Positions 53,653-63,691 of a stretch of DNA of 64,000 nucleotides are shown one piece after another (position 1 is the stretch's first letter; each line of letters begins with the position of its first letter). This DNA comes from Vreelandella neptunia. GTDB lineage: Bacteria > Pseudomonadota > Gammaproteobacteria > Pseudomonadales > Halomonadaceae. The translations under genes were made by a program, and so were the position numbers. The stretch covers positions 414,625-478,624 of the forward strand of contig NZ_JHQL01000001.1 in assembly GCF_000712975.1 (NCBI RefSeq), read 5' to 3'. The notes under the pieces were generated by a model. That model saw nothing but the letters and a program-made list of their open reading frames with translations. It did not search any database and had not been told where the DNA came from.

Positions 53653-55458
53653 ATGAATGAAACCAAACGTCCTCTGGGAATCACTGATGTTGTCCTTCGC
53701 GATGCCCACCAATCGCTGTTTGCTACTCGTTTGCGTCTTGATGACATGCTGCCGATTGCCGAAAAACTCGACAACGTTGGCTACTGGTCATTAGAGACCT
53801 GGGGTGGAGCAACGTTTGATTCATGCATTCGCTATTTGGGTGAAGACCCTTGGGAACGTATTCGGGCATTAAAAGAAGCTATGCCGAATACCCCTCAAGC
53901 AATGTTGTTGCGCGGCCAAAACTTATTGGGCTATCGCCACTATGCTGATGACGTGGTTGATAAATTTGTAGAGCGCGCTAAGACTAACGGGGTTGATGTG
54001 TTCCGCGTGTTTGACGCGATGAATGACCCGCGCAATCTTGAGCGTGCTATTAAAGCGGTTCGCCAAGTAGGTGGACATGCACAAGGCACTATCTCCTATA
54101 CGGTTAGCCCGGTACATACCCTGGATAGCTGGGTAGAGCTCGCTAAAACCATTGCTGCAATGGGCGCAGATTCACTGGCTATCAAGGATATGGCGGGGCT
54201 ATTAACGCCGTACGTTGCCTATGATCTTGTAACGCGTTTGAAAAAAGAACTGTCGATTCCTGTGCATTTGCACTGTCACGCTACCACTGGCCTATCCACG
54301 TCGACCATTTTGAAGGCAGTAGAAGCAGGTATTGATAACGTCGATACGGCTATCTCTTCTATGTCCATGACATATGGCCACAGCCCGACAGAGTCTGTGG
54401 TCGCCATGCTTAAAGATACTGATCGCGATACAGGGCTTGACTTGGAATTATTGGAAGACATCGCCAGCTATTTCCGCGAAGTGCGCAAAAAGTACGCAGC
54501 ATTCGAGGGCTCGCTGCGCGGTATCGACTCTCGCATTCTGATTGCCCAGGTGCCAGGCGGCATGCTTACCAACATGGAAGGCCAGCTTAAGGAGCAGGGC
54601 GCTGGCGATAAGCTTGATGATGTATTGAGTGAAATTCCCCGTGTGCGTGAAGACCTTGGATTTATCCCGCTGGTAACGCCAACTTCACAGATTGTCGGTA
54701 CCCAAGCGGTAATGAATGTGATGATGGGCGAGCGTTACAAGTCGATCTCCAAAGAAGTGCAGGCACTATTAAAAGGTGAGTATGGCTCCGCGCCCGCGCC
54801 GTTTAATGCTGAGCTGCAAAAACGTGTGCTTGAAGGCGGCGAGCCGATCACCTGCCGTCCTGCAGATAACTTGTCGCCAGAAATGGATCGACTAGCTGCT
54901 GAGCTTAAGGAGAAGGCCAGTGCAGACAGCATTCGTATTGCTAGCGGCGAGCAGGAAATAGACGACGTATTGACGTACGCATTGTTCCCACAAATTGGTC
55001 TGAAATTCCTTAAGAATCGTGACAATCCTGATGCTTTCGAGCCTGTTCCTCAGGCAGCTGAATCGAAAAGCGCTAATGTGCCAGCAAAAGCCGAAAGCAA
55101 AGCGCCAGTAGTGTCGAGTGGGCCGGAAACCTACACCGTTAAGCTTAATGGCAAAGCGTTCGTTGTAGAGGTGTCTGAGGGTGGCGAAATAGGCGATGTC
55201 CAAGAGCAAGTCGCTACGCCCTCTAAAGAAGCAGAGCCTGTGGCAAGTGGCGAAAGCATCGATGCACCGCTCGCTGGCAATATCTTCAAAGTCAACGTGC
55301 GTCCTGGTGACCAAGTGGCGGAAGGCGATGTGGTGATTATTTTGGAAGCCATGAAAATGGAAACCGAAGTGCGCGCCAGCAGTGCCGGTACCGTATCGAA
55401 AGTTAACGTCAGCGAGGGTGACAGTGTCGCCGTCGGTGATTCGCTGATCGAGCTTTAA
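53653..55458 (+). CDS. oadA: Oxaloacetate decarboxylase alpha chain (biotin carrier)
   Basis: 601 residues. N-terminal carboxyltransferase TIM barrel ([36 protein letters not shown] with the catalytic lysine, [11 protein letters not shown] metal histidines), a PYC/OADA association domain, a Pro/Ala-rich linker (about 460-530) and a biotinyl domain with the E-A-M-K-M motif near residue 568. It moves the carboxyl group of oxaloacetate to biotin, whose decarboxylation by OadB exports Na+. Confidence 0.96.
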   Translation: MNETKRPLGITDVVLRDAHQSLFATRLRLDDMLPIAEKLDNVGYWSLETWGGATFDSCIRYLGEDPWERIRALKEAMPNTPQAMLLRGQNLLGYRHYADDVVDKFVERAKTNGVDVFRVFDAMNDPRNLERAIKAVRQVGGHAQGTISYTVSPVHTLDSWVELAKTIAAMGADSLAIKDMAGLLTPYVAYDLVTRLKKELSIPVHLHCHATTGLSTSTILKAVEAGIDNVDTAISSMSMTYGHSPTESVVAMLKDTDRDTGLDLELLEDIASYFREVRKKYAAFEGSLRGIDSRILIAQVPGGMLTNMEGQLKEQGAGDKLDDVLSEIPRVREDLGFIPLVTPTSQIVGTQAVMNVMMGERYKSISKEVQALLKGEYGSAPAPFNAELQKRVLEGGEPITCRPADNLSPEMDRLAAELKEKASADSIRIASGEQEIDDVLTYALFPQIGLKFLKNRDNPDAFEPVPQAAESKSANVPAKAESKAPVVSSGPETYTVKLNGKAFVVEVSEGGEIGDVQEQVATPSKEAEPVASGESIDAPLAGNIFKVNVRPGDQVAEGDVVIILEAMKMETEVRASSAGTVSKVNVSEGDSVAVGDSLIEL

Positions 55459-55470
55459 GGGCATTCGGCA

Positions 55471-56793
55471 ATGGATAAGTTAATCACCTTATGGGAAGGC
55501 TCAGGGCTTTATAACCTTGAGTTTGGCCAAGCCGTTATGATTTTCGTGGGGCTTGGTCTGCTCTATTTGGCTATTTATAAGAAGTTTGAACCGCTGCTAC
55601 TGGTGCCAATTGGGTTTGGTGGCATTCTTGCCAATATTCCTGAGGCTGGCTTGGCAATTTCAGCGCTCGATCAGGCGATTGAGGTGGCTAAGCCAGCAGT
55701 GCTGCAACAAATGGCCTCTGTGTTAGGCGCCACTCTTGATCCATTGAGCAGTGTGGAAGCCTGGCGGGAATCGCTGAAAACAATTGCCCACGATGCTGCC
55801 GCTCCGGATCAGTTGCGTGCAGCAAAAGATATCGCCATGAATGTTGGTTATGGCGATGGCATGCTTTACAGCTTCTATAACGTAGCCATTGCCTCTGGCA
55901 TTGCCCCGCTGATTATCTTTATGGGCGTAGGGGCAATGACCGACTTTGGGCCATTATTAGCCAATCCGCGTACGCTCTTTTTGGGGGCGGCTGCTCAGTT
56001 TGGTATTTTTGCCACATTGTTTGGTGCGGTGGCACTGTCGTCGATCGGAGTGATGGACTTCTCGCTGAATCAAGCGGCGGCAATTGGCATCATCGGTGGT
56101 GCAGATGGCCCAACGTCTATTTACGTGTCGAGTGTGTTAGCCCCTGAGCTGCTTGGCGCTATTGCCGTAGCCGCCTATGCCTACATGGCTCTTGTGCCAC
56201 TGATTCAGCCGCCAATTATGCGCCTGTTGACCACCCAGAAAGAGCGGCAAATCACCATGACGCAGCTGCGTCCGGTATCTAAGCTGGAAAAGATCGTTTT
56301 CCCGCTGATGCTGTTAATCTTGGTCGCACTCTTTTTGCCGGATGCAGCGCCACTGTTAGGGATGTTCTGCTTTGGTAATTTGATGCGCGAATGTGGTGTG
56401 GTTGAGCGTTTATCGGATACAGCACAAAACGCACTGATCAACATTGTGACCATTATCCTAGGGCTGTCGGTAGGCTCGAAGCTGATGGCCGAAAGCTTTT
56501 TAACGTTTGAAACGTTAGGGATCTTAGGCCTGGGTATTGTTGCATTTGGCATTGGTACCGCCGCAGGCGTGTTGATGGCGAAGCTAATGAACCTAGTTAG
56601 CAAAATGCCGATTAACCCGCTGATTGGTGCCGCGGGTGTCTCCGCAGTTCCGATGGCTGCGCGAGTGGCTAATAAGGTTGGGTTGGAGTCTAACCCACAC
56701 AACTTCCTGCTAATGCACGCCATGGGGCCTAATGTGGCAGGTGTTATCGGTTCTGCTGTCGCGGCGGGTGTGATGATTAAATATTTAGGCTAA
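55471..56793 (+). CDS. oadB: Oxaloacetate decarboxylase beta chain (Na+ pump)
   Basis: 440 residues, strongly hydrophobic with about nine or more membrane segments: [28 protein letters not shown] and [22 protein letters not shown] are OadB signatures, the former holding the Na+-site aspartate (GGADGPT). It decarboxylates carboxybiotin on OadA and pumps Na+ out. It starts 12 bp after oadA. A long stem-loop terminator follows. Confidence 0.96.
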   Translation: MDKLITLWEGSGLYNLEFGQAVMIFVGLGLLYLAIYKKFEPLLLVPIGFGGILANIPEAGLAISALDQAIEVAKPAVLQQMASVLGATLDPLSSVEAWRESLKTIAHDAAAPDQLRAAKDIAMNVGYGDGMLYSFYNVAIASGIAPLIIFMGVGAMTDFGPLLANPRTLFLGAAAQFGIFATLFGAVALSSIGVMDFSLNQAAAIGIIGGADGPTSIYVSSVLAPELLGAIAVAAYAYMALVPLIQPPIMRLLTTQKERQITMTQLRPVSKLEKIVFPLMLLILVALFLPDAAPLLGMFCFGNLMRECGVVERLSDTAQNALINIVTIILGLSVGSKLMAESFLTFETLGILGLGIVAFGIGTAAGVLMAKLMNLVSKMPINPLIGAAGVSAVPMAARVANKVGLESNPHNFLLMHAMGPNVAGVIGSAVAAGVMIKYLG

Positions 56794-56843
56794 GACCCGC
56801 TAACAGGCATTACGCAGCTATTGTTACGTGATGGTTGGTGACT

Positions 56844-56889
56844 AAAACGCGGCTTACCGAGCAATTGCTCGCGTAAGCCGCGTTTTTTT
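56844..56889 (+). terminator. Terminator of the oadGAB operon
   Basis: AAAACGCGGCTTAC pairs with GTAAGCCGCGTTTT, with an inner palindrome CGAGCAATTGCTCG and a T7 tail: a large two-part hairpin. It may also serve the convergent yigZ. Confidence 0.93.
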
Positions 56890-56911
56890 GTCGGGTATAT
56901 CAAGGGCTTTA

Positions 56912-57535
56912 TTAAAGCGTTACTTTTTGAATATCGAGAGCAGTTTTAAGTCGGTTTTCAAGCGTTGCGAGATTGAGGATCTCATCCCTTGGCCAGCCAA
57001 TCGTGAGGCATACACCAACGCTATCGTACTCTGCTTGTTGAACGGGAACTTTTTGCTCGTCACACCAGGCGCGCGCTACTGCCTCGTGAGCAAAACTAAT
57101 GCGGAGCTGATAATTATCTCGTTCGACAACTTCGCGTGTGGGTAACGTTTCAATCCCTGCGTTAACCGACTGTGCGTAAGCCCTTGCAAGCCCGCCAGTC
57201 CCTAATTTAGTGCCGCCAAAATAGCGGATAACGACGCAGCCTATTTCGCCTATATGGCTACCCTGTAAGGCTTGAAACATGGGCCTGCCCGCAGTACCAC
57301 CAGGCTCGCCATCATCAGAGAAACCTATATGCGTTTGTTCGCCAGGAGGGCCGGCAATAAAGGCAGTACAGTGATGACTTGCATTGGGATGAGCAGTTCT
57401 TGCCTCCTGCAGCAATGCATGAAAATCAGCCGTATTGGGTGCATGACATAGCCAAGTGAGAAAGCGACTTTTTTCAACTTCAATCTCGGCGGTATGCCAT
57501 GTTCCGGCTGCTAAATCTGGGATCCGATAACGCAA
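56912..57535 (-). CDS. yigZ: YigZ/IMPACT family protein
   Basis: 207 residues: N-terminal UPF0029 domain with the signature GEPGGTAGRPMFQALQGSHIGEIGCVVIRYFGGTKLGTGGLARAYAQSV (about 75-123) and a C-terminal ferredoxin-like domain. Yeast and mammalian relatives (YIH1/IMPACT) regulate the GCN2 kinase by binding GCN1; the bacterial role is unknown, perhaps linked to the ribosome. It lies 31 bp downstream of the S24 gene, so it might be co-transcribed with that SOS-regulated gene. Confidence 0.88.
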   Translation of the reverse strand: MRYRIPDLAAGTWHTAEIEVEKSRFLTWLCHAPNTADFHALLQEARTAHPNASHHCTAFIAGPPGEQTHIGFSDDGEPGGTAGRPMFQALQGSHIGEIGCVVIRYFGGTKLGTGGLARAYAQSVNAGIETLPTREVVERDNYQLRISFAHEAVARAWCDEQKVPVQQAEYDSVGVCLTIGWPRDEILNLATLENRLKTALDIQKVTL

Positions 57536-57566
57536 ACGTTACTCCTATGGAGATAGCGGCGAAGAA

Positions 57567-57965
57567 TCAGTGGTGCTGAGATTGGTTGGTGTGACGTTCC
57601 ACGCCCATCACCATCCCTAGCGCTTGAATGTCACCGTTACGTAGAAAGACATCAGGAATAGTCGTATCTGCAGGCCATAAATGAACGCCAAGGCGACTAA
57701 TAGAAAGTTGTTTTAAGACAATTTCTTGTTGATTAATTATCGCGATGGCGGTTTCTTGGTGGCTTCCTTGCTGATGACAACGAATAATAACGATATCACC
57801 ATCAAAAAGATTATAGCTATGCATTCTGTTGCCCTGCACGCGAAGTGCATACGTATTGCGTCGTGTAGTGCGGGGAGTGGGAAAAGGTTGGCTAGGCGCG
57901 TTTGCCGTTTTTTGAAACAGCGATGGTTGAGTTGTGTTCGAGGGTGTTGGCATTGACATCGTCAT
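57567..57965 (-). CDS. UmuD/LexA-type S24 protein with the catalytic serine replaced by arginine
   Basis: 132 residues. The C-terminal part (39-125) has the S24 fold of UmuD and LexA: YALRVQGNRMHSYNLFDGDIVII aligns with the LexA and UmuD segments LRVSGMSMKD…DGD and ASGDSMID…DGD. At the nucleophile position the protein has Arg47 instead of Ser (codon at 57825-57827), while the partner lysine is kept (Lys85, IVLKQL). No Ala-Gly or Cys-Gly cleavage site is visible in the short N-terminus. It is therefore probably not self-cleaving. No umuC gene is adjacent. GGAGAG ribosome site; two LexA boxes flank a TATACT -10 element upstream, so it should be SOS-induced. It may modulate polymerase or LexA function, but this is inference. 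Confidence 0.75.
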   Translation of the reverse strand: MTMSMPTPSNTTQPSLFQKTANAPSQPFPTPRTTRRNTYALRVQGNRMHSYNLFDGDIVIIRCHQQGSHQETAIAIINQQEIVLKQLSISRLGVHLWPADTTIPDVFLRNGDIQALGMVMGVERHTNQSQHH

Positions 57966-58033
57966 GCTGTTCTCTCCAATGCAGCGCCCGCTCCCTAAGC
58001 GTATAACTGAGCAGATGGCTGTTTGTTTGAATG

Positions 58034-58049
58034 GTGTTTTTCCATACAG
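58034..58049. promoter_or_regulatory. LexA box 1 (proximal) upstream of the S24 gene
   Basis: GTGTTTTTCCATACAG matches CTGT-N8-ACAG with one mismatch in the first base. It lies just downstream of the TATACT -10 element (minus strand, 58057-58062). Confidence 0.7.
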
Positions 58050-58065
58050 TGGTTAGAGTATACGC

Positions 58066-58081
58066 CTGTTTTTGCATACAG
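58066..58081. promoter_or_regulatory. LexA box 2 (distal) upstream of the S24 gene
   Basis: CTGTTTTTGCATACAG is an exact CTGT-N8-ACAG site 32 bp (about three helical turns) from box 1. The pair brackets the -10 element. It is also about 140 bp upstream of divergent ccmA. Confidence 0.85.
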
Positions 58082-58222
58082 TGCTAGTGGTCTGCATTCT
58101 CTACTGTTTTTAAGTAAGCGCTATTGGTGATGCGCTGCGACCCCAGGCCGCAGAGACTGACTGGCGAGAAGTGGTCTTTCCGTGTAGAGTTCGACCCAAA
58201 ATTACTGTGCTTGGAGATATCC

Positions 58223-58843
58223 TTGAGCCTCTGCCTGCAAGCCCGACAGCTAGCCTGTGAGCGTGATGATCGCTGGCTTTTTGAGGGGCTAGATCTTGAT
58301 ATTAAAAGTGGTGAAATTGTTCGTATCGAAGGCCCGAATGGGAGCGGTAAAACCACATTATTGAAAATTCTTTCAGGCCAGTTAAGCGACTACCATGGCG
58401 AGATTTATTGGAATGGCGCTTCAATGCGCGAGGTGCGTGAACATTTTCTCGCCAATCTACTCTATTTAGGACACGCACCGGGCGTAAAAGCGGGCCTTTC
58501 TCCGCTAGAAAACTTGGCCTGGTACCAGGCGCTTAGTGGCGATAATGGCAGTGAGACTCAGCGCGAAAAAGCATTAGCTGACGTTGGGTTAGCTGGTTTT
58601 GAAGATGTGCCAGCCGGACAGTTATCTGCCGGACAACAACGGCGTGTCGCGTTGGCAAGATTAACGCTAACGAAGCGTGCGCTCTGGGTGCTAGATGAAC
58701 CTTTTACAGCAATTGATCGCCATGGAGTGGCAGCGCTTGAAGCTCAGCTGGTTGCCCACGCCCAGGCGGGAGGCTGTGTATTAGTGACGACGCATCATGA
58801 GTTAACCGCATCATCCGTGCTTAGACGCATTCAACTGGGATAA
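58223..58843 (+). CDS. ccmA: Haem exporter ATP-binding protein CcmA
   Basis: About 206 residues of an ABC ATPase: Walker A G-P-N-G-S-G-K-T-T (about residues 37-45), signature LSAGQQRR, Walker B LWVLDEPFTAID and the H-loop TTHHEL. With CcmB it forms the ABC unit that drives release of holo-CcmE. The frame is open upstream to 58124, but the TTG at 58223 with a GGAG site fits family N-termini (Q-A-R-Q-L-A-C-E-R-D). First gene of ccmABCDEFGH. Confidence 0.92.
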   Translation: MSLCLQARQLACERDDRWLFEGLDLDIKSGEIVRIEGPNGSGKTTLLKILSGQLSDYHGEIYWNGASMREVREHFLANLLYLGHAPGVKAGLSPLENLAWYQALSGDNGSETQREKALADVGLAGFEDVPAGQLSAGQQRRVALARLTLTKRALWVLDEPFTAIDRHGVAALEAQLVAHAQAGGCVLVTTHHELTASSVLRRIQLG

Positions 58844-58854
58844 AAAAGGAGACA

Positions 58855-59592
58855 GTGTTGTCCAGCTTACACGCTACGACAGGCATCCCAGATATGACGA
58901 TGCATGCACCAGCCGGCGGTCTAATGGTGGCTATCAGAGCTACCTTTAAGCGTGACTTAACACTTTTACTTCGCCGCCGTGGTGAAGTGCTTAATCCGTT
59001 GGTGTTCTTTGCGTTAGTGATTACGCTGTTTCCGATCGGTATTTCACCTGATCCTCAGCTATTGGCAGAAATAGCACCTGGATTGCTGTGGGTCGCGGCG
59101 CTGCTGGCAGCCCTGCTGTCTCTGGATAGTCTGTTCAGAAGCGATTACGACGACGGCAGTTTAGAGCAGCTACTGTTAGCCCCTCAGCCACTAGCGGCCC
59201 TTAGTCTTGCAAAAGTTGCCGTTCATTGGTTGCTGACCGGTTTGCCTCTCGCACTGATGGCACCAGTTTTAGGCATTATGTTGGCCCTTCCTGCGGGTAG
59301 CTACGTGGTTTTGGCGCTATCGCTTGCATTGGGTACCGCAAGCCTCAGCTTGATTGGTGCGATTGGCGCGGCACTGACGGTGGGATTGGCTAGGGGCGGC
59401 GTGCTGCTATCACTGCTGGTACTGCCGCTTTATATTCCGGTGCTTATTTTTGGCGCAGGTGCTGTACAGGCCGCTATTGTAGGTGATGGTCTAGCGGCCC
59501 ATCTTGCTATTTTAGGCGCACTTTTAGCGATTTCGTTAATGCTAGCACCTTGGGCTATTGCCGCCTCGCTACGCATCAGTATCAACGGTTAA
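58855..59592 (+). CDS. ccmB: Haem exporter permease CcmB
   Basis: 245 residues, about six membrane segments, with the CcmB stretches [56 protein letters not shown] and [16 protein letters not shown]. It is the membrane partner of CcmA in cytochrome c maturation. The GTG start follows AAGGAG; the N-terminus is some 20 residues longer than usual, so a later start (ATG at 58894 or 58924) is possible. Confidence 0.92.
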   Translation: MLSSLHATTGIPDMTMHAPAGGLMVAIRATFKRDLTLLLRRRGEVLNPLVFFALVITLFPIGISPDPQLLAEIAPGLLWVAALLAALLSLDSLFRSDYDDGSLEQLLLAPQPLAALSLAKVAVHWLLTGLPLALMAPVLGIMLALPAGSYVVLALSLALGTASLSLIGAIGAALTVGLARGGVLLSLLVLPLYIPVLIFGAGAVQAAIVGDGLAAHLAILGALLAISLMLAPWAIAASLRISING

Positions 59593-59606
59593 AGGACGAA
59601 AACACC

Positions 59607-60347
59607 ATGTGGGCCTTTATTAATAAACTGAGATCACCCAAGTGGTTCTACTCGATTAGCGCCAAGCTTCAGCCCTGGTTCTGGGCAGCAGCGTTGCTCC
59701 TGTTGGTGGTGGGAACCGTTTGGGGGTTAGTATTCGCTCCTGCAGATTACCAGCAGGGTAATAGCTTTCGGATTATTTATGTGCACGTTCCAGCCGCGTT
59801 CTTAGCCCAGTCTATTTTTGTCTCAATGGCAATCTCTGGGCTGGTGTTCATGGTCTGGAAAATCAAAGTAGCCGATATGGCCGCTACCGTCATGGCGCCC
59901 TTGGGGGCAGCGATGACATTTGTGTCACTTTTTTCAGGTGCTGTGTGGGGAGTGCCGACTTGGGGCACATGGTGGATGTGGGATGCCCGCTTAACATCCA
60001 TGCTAATTTTACTGTTTTTGTATTTAGGGGTGATCGCACTTCGCGGTGCTTTTAACAGTCGAGATAGCGGTTCACGGGCAGCTTCAGTATTGGCAATGGT
60101 CGGGGTGATTAATATTCCGATTATTAAATATTCAGTTGACTGGTGGTACACCCTGCACCAGCCAGCAACGTTCACGATTACCGGACGCTCAGCAATGCCT
60201 ATGGAAATGTGGGCACCCTTGCTCATCATGGTACTGGGTTTCTATTGCTTTTTTATTGCGTTGACCCTCATGCGTACCCGTAACGAAATACTGCGTAGAG
60301 AGACCAATAAGCGCTGGGTGCAAGCGTTAGTAGAGGAGGTGAAATAA
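59607..60347 (+). CDS. ccmC: Haem handling protein CcmC
   Basis: 246 residues with six membrane segments, the tryptophan-rich haem motif [13 protein letters not shown] in a periplasmic loop and flanking histidines (YVHVPAA and TLHQPAT). It loads haem onto the chaperone CcmE. The ATG at 59607 has an AAGGA site; its stop overlaps the ccmD start (TAATG). Confidence 0.95.
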   Translation: MWAFINKLRSPKWFYSISAKLQPWFWAAALLLLVVGTVWGLVFAPADYQQGNSFRIIYVHVPAAFLAQSIFVSMAISGLVFMVWKIKVADMAATVMAPLGAAMTFVSLFSGAVWGVPTWGTWWMWDARLTSMLILLFLYLGVIALRGAFNSRDSGSRAASVLAMVGVINIPIIKYSVDWWYTLHQPATFTITGRSAMPMEMWAPLLIMVLGFYCFFIALTLMRTRNEILRRETNKRWVQALVEEVK

Positions 60348-60613
60348 TGGCTTTTTCCTCACTCAATGAATTTTTTGCCATGGGCGGCCACGGGCCTTAT
60401 GTGTGGTCTGCCTGGGGCATTACTGCGTTGTTAATGCTGGTGATAGTTTGGCATGCGCGCCAAGAGCGTAGCCAACTCTTAAAAGGGGTAAAACGCCGTG
60501 TACGACGCGAAAACGCCCATCTTAAGGCTGAGCAAGGAAACACCGACACTCACTCCCAGCCTGCGCAAGTACCAGTTAACTCTGCTCAAGGGGACGTCCA
60601 CAATGACGCCTAA
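60347..60613 (+). CDS. ccmD: Haem exporter protein CcmD
   Basis: 88 residues: family motif F-F-A-M-G-G-H-G-P-Y-V-W (residues 9-20), one membrane helix (about 21-37) and a basic, then polar cytoplasmic tail. CcmD stabilises the CcmABC-CcmE complex. Slightly longer than E. coli CcmD. It overlaps ccmC by one base and ccmE by 11 bp. Confidence 0.92.
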   Translation: MAFSSLNEFFAMGGHGPYVWSAWGITALLMLVIVWHARQERSQLLKGVKRRVRRENAHLKAEQGNTDTHSQPAQVPVNSAQGDVHNDA

Positions 60614-61112
60614 ACGTAAACAAAAGCTGTTTGTTATTTTAGGGTTAGTATCATTAACCGCGATTGCCGTGGGTCTAACGCTTTATGCGCTGCGCTCAAA
60701 TATCAATTTATTTTTTAGCCCAGTACAAATCGCCCAAGGTGATGCTCCCATGGAGCGTCAGATTCGAGCGGGAGGCATGGTGAAAGAAGGGTCTGTTTCT
60801 CGCGATTCGGAAAGTCTGGATGTCGAGTTTACCGTGACTGATTACGTCGATGACTTAGAGGTTTATTACAGCGGTATTTTGCCTGATCTTTTCCGCGAGG
60901 GGCAGGGCGTGGTCGTGGTGGGTGAACTCCAGGCAGATGGACGTCTATACGCCGATAAAGTCTTAGCCCGCCATGATGAAAACTATATGCCCCCCGAAGT
61001 AGCGCAAGCGCTGGAAGAGGCTGGCTACTCCCCGGCGGATTTCCAGGCAAAAGCGGCCGAAGTGGGTAAGCGTCTAGAGCAGCAAGGCACCCCCCAAGCA
61101 AGCGACTATTAA
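60603..61112 (+). CDS. ccmE: Cytochrome c maturation haem chaperone CcmE
   Basis: 169 residues: N-terminal membrane anchor (about 8-29) and a periplasmic OB-fold domain (MERQIRAGGMVKEGSV, VTDYVDDLEVYYSGILPDLFREGQGVVVVGEL). The covalent haem-binding histidine is His124 in L-A-R-H-D-E-N-Y, with Tyr128 as haem ligand. The ATG at 60603 overlaps the end of ccmD; the frame is open further upstream inside ccmD. Confidence 0.95.
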   Translation: MTPKRKQKLFVILGLVSLTAIAVGLTLYALRSNINLFFSPVQIAQGDAPMERQIRAGGMVKEGSVSRDSESLDVEFTVTDYVDDLEVYYSGILPDLFREGQGVVVVGELQADGRLYADKVLARHDENYMPPEVAQALEEAGYSPADFQAKAAEVGKRLEQQGTPQASDY

Positions 61113-61163
61113 TGGCTAACGCCAGCATAATACGCTGATGCCCAATGCGAATTCGGAGCGCTT

Positions 61164-63167
61164 ATGTTCATCAAAATGATTCCTGAAATTGGCCACTTTG
61201 CTTTAGTCATTGCCCTATTAATGGCAGTGGTTCAGGCGGTGATGCCGCTTGCAGGTGCAGCCACTCGCCGCCCGTTATGGATGGCTTATGGTAAACCTAT
61301 GGCAACAGGGCAGTTCTTCTTCGTTGCTATTGCTTATTTATGTTTAACCGCTAGTTACATGCTGGATGATTTCAGCGTGGCGAATGTTGCCAATAATTCA
61401 AATTCGCTGTTGCCTTGGTATTACAAGTTCAGTGCCGTGTGGGGTAACCATGAGGGGTCGGTGTTGCTATGGAGCTTAATGCTGGCTGGTTGGGGGTATG
61501 CTGCGTCGATATTTTCTGGCGATTTGCCCCGCGATATGGTGGCGCGAGTTCAAGGCATCATGGGGATGGTTTGCGTTGGCTTCCTGCTGTTTATCTTAAT
61601 GACCTCCAATCCCTTCGAACGGCTATTACCGAATATGCCTCAAGACGGGGCAGATCTTAATCCGCTGCTGCAGGACTTCGGTTTGGTGGTGCATCCTCCT
61701 ATGCTCTATATGGGGTATGTAGGATTCTCGGTGGTATTTGCCTTTGCGATTGCCGCGCTGCTAGGTGGGCGTTTAGACGCTGCCTGGACCCGCTGGGCAC
61801 GCCCCTGGACCAATGTTGCTTGGGCATTTCTTACTGTAGGCATTGCGCTAGGTAGTTGGTGGGCTTATTACGAGCTTGGCTGGGGCGGCTGGTGGTTCTG
61901 GGATCCAGTTGAAAACGCCTCATTGCTGCCCTGGTTAACGGGAACGGCGCTGGTGCACTCGTTGGCGGTCACTGAAAAACGCGGCTCGTTTAAAAGCTGG
62001 ACGGTGCTGCTGGCTATTTCGACATTCTCACTGTCTCTCATGGGTACGTTCCTGGTGCGCTCTGGCGTGCTGACCTCCGTGCATGCGTTTGCTAACGACC
62101 CCTCTCGCGGCTTTTTTATCTTGATGCTGCTGGCAATTACGGTGACGTTATCACTACTGGTGTTTGCGCTGCGTGCTCCCCGAGTGAGCCATAAAGTTGG
62201 GTTTAATTGGTTATCTCGTGATTCGTTGTTGTTAGTTAATAATATTTTGCTGGTCATTATGACGGTTACCGTGCTGTTAGGGACGGTCTATCCGCTAATC
62301 CTGGACTCGCTTGGATTAGGCAAAATCAGCGTTGGCCCACCGTACTTTAATGCGCTTTTTGTGCCGCTGACGGTACTTATGTGCATGTTCATGGGGCTTG
62401 GTCCCATTGCACGCTGGAAAAGCATGAACGCCAATGAGCTGTGGCGTAAGCTGTGGCTGTCTGGTGCGGCAGCATTGCTACTGGGCGTTGCTATGCCTTT
62501 GTTATATGGCGGCGAATGGAATCTTTGGGTTTCTTTAGGAATTGTTTCGGCACTTTGGATAGTTCTACCTATCGTACGCGACCTATTCGATAAAACCCGC
62601 CATGCTAGCTCCTTTATGGCTGGGCTGCGTAAGCTGTCATTAGCGTATTGGGGCATGATACTTGGGCATGTGGGTATTGCAGTCACCATCGTTGGCGTGG
62701 CAGTTGTTTCAAACTACAACATCGAGCGCAATGTGCGTATGTCGCCGGGCACTACGGTTGAGGTGGCAGGCTATCAGTTCACCATGAAGGAATTGACAAG
62801 TCGCCGAGGCCCTAACTTCTTGGCTGATACCTCCATCATACAAGTTCAGCGTGGTGAGTCAGGGCGCAGTTTTGTCATGCGTCCAGAAAAGCGGCTTTAC
62901 TTGGCCACCGGAATGCCAATGACCCAGGTGGCGTTGCGTCCAGGGCTATTCCGTGACCTTTATGTCGCCATGGGAGAAGACCTAGGCGACGGTAGCTACG
63001 CCATGCGTGTCCAATATAAACCATTTGTACGTTGGTTATGGTTAGGTGGGTTGTTGATGGCTTTCGGCGGCATCTTGGCGGTACTTGATAAGCGCTACCG
63101 TCGCATCGTTGCCCGTAAGGCAGCGACGACAGAGACTGCTGTAACACCAAAGGAAGCTACGGTATGA
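61164..63167 (+). CDS. ccmF: Cytochrome c haem lyase subunit CcmF
   Basis: 667 residues with about 14-15 membrane segments. The haem motif WGGWWFWDPVENASLLPWLTGTALVHS lies near residue 250, the conserved WGNHEGSVLLW block near 95, and a large periplasmic domain near the C-terminus. CcmF reduces and ligates haem to apocytochrome c together with CcmH. It overlaps ccmG by 4 bp. Confidence 0.96.
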   Translation: MFIKMIPEIGHFALVIALLMAVVQAVMPLAGAATRRPLWMAYGKPMATGQFFFVAIAYLCLTASYMLDDFSVANVANNSNSLLPWYYKFSAVWGNHEGSVLLWSLMLAGWGYAASIFSGDLPRDMVARVQGIMGMVCVGFLLFILMTSNPFERLLPNMPQDGADLNPLLQDFGLVVHPPMLYMGYVGFSVVFAFAIAALLGGRLDAAWTRWARPWTNVAWAFLTVGIALGSWWAYYELGWGGWWFWDPVENASLLPWLTGTALVHSLAVTEKRGSFKSWTVLLAISTFSLSLMGTFLVRSGVLTSVHAFANDPSRGFFILMLLAITVTLSLLVFALRAPRVSHKVGFNWLSRDSLLLVNNILLVIMTVTVLLGTVYPLILDSLGLGKISVGPPYFNALFVPLTVLMCMFMGLGPIARWKSMNANELWRKLWLSGAAALLLGVAMPLLYGGEWNLWVSLGIVSALWIVLPIVRDLFDKTRHASSFMAGLRKLSLAYWGMILGHVGIAVTIVGVAVVSNYNIERNVRMSPGTTVEVAGYQFTMKELTSRRGPNFLADTSIIQVQRGESGRSFVMRPEKRLYLATGMPMTQVALRPGLFRDLYVAMGEDLGDGSYAMRVQYKPFVRWLWLGGLLMAFGGILAVLDKRYRRIVARKAATTETAVTPKEATV

Positions 63168-63691
63168 AGCGTCGGCTGTTGCTTTTACTACTGCCCATTA
63201 GCTTTTTGGGAATCGCACTCTTTCTTTACCAGGGGTTGGGGCAAGACCCGTCGCACCGTGATTCAGCGTTAATGGCTAGACCGTTTCCTGCGTTTGAGGC
63301 AACGACACTGCGCGATGAGAATCGCCAAGTCGATCAAACGCTGTTGACTGGTGACGTTACCTTGGTAAATGTATGGGGCGAATGGTGTCCTGCTTGTAAA
63401 CAGGAAATGCCGCAGCTGCTGGAGCTAGCCGACCAAGGAATCCGCATGATCGGCATTAACTATCGGGATACCCGCGAAAAAGGGTTGGAATTCTTGAGCG
63501 AGTTCGGAGATCCCTTTGACGTTAATGTGTTTGATCCTGACGGCAGCCTTGGCTTTGATTTGGGGGTTTACGGCGCGCCTGAAACCTTCTTGGTTGATGC
63601 TGACGGTATCATTCGCTACCACCACAAAGGTTACGTGTCACCGGAAGATGTTCGTGAACGCATTCTGCCCGAGGTGGAAAAATGGCGCTAA
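63164..63691 (+). CDS. ccmG: Thiol:disulfide interchange protein CcmG (DsbE)
   Basis: 175 residues: N-terminal membrane anchor (about 5-22) and a thioredoxin domain with the active site W-C-P-A-C (Cys75, Cys78), the family G-E insertion (NVWGEWCPACKQEMP) and cis-proline GAPETFLVD. It reduces apocytochrome c cysteines before haem attachment. It overlaps ccmF by 4 bp and ccmH by 10 bp. Confidence 0.95.
   Translation: MKRRLLLLLLPISFLGIALFLYQGLGQDPSHRDSALMARPFPAFEATTLRDENRQVDQTLLTGDVTLVNVWGEWCPACKQEMPQLLELADQGIRMIGINYRDTREKGLEFLSEFGDPFDVNVFDPDGSLGFDLGVYGAPETFLVDADGIIRYHHKGYVSPEDVRERILPEVEKWR

Noticed and set aside
57892..58077. Minus-strand 61-codon frame over the start of the S24 gene
   Set aside because: It overlaps the S24 gene in another frame, and the S24 start has its own good ribosome site.
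58124..58222. Upstream extension of the ccmA frame
   Set aside because: The 33 extra residues do not resemble CcmA; the TTG at 58223 with a GGAG site fits the family start.
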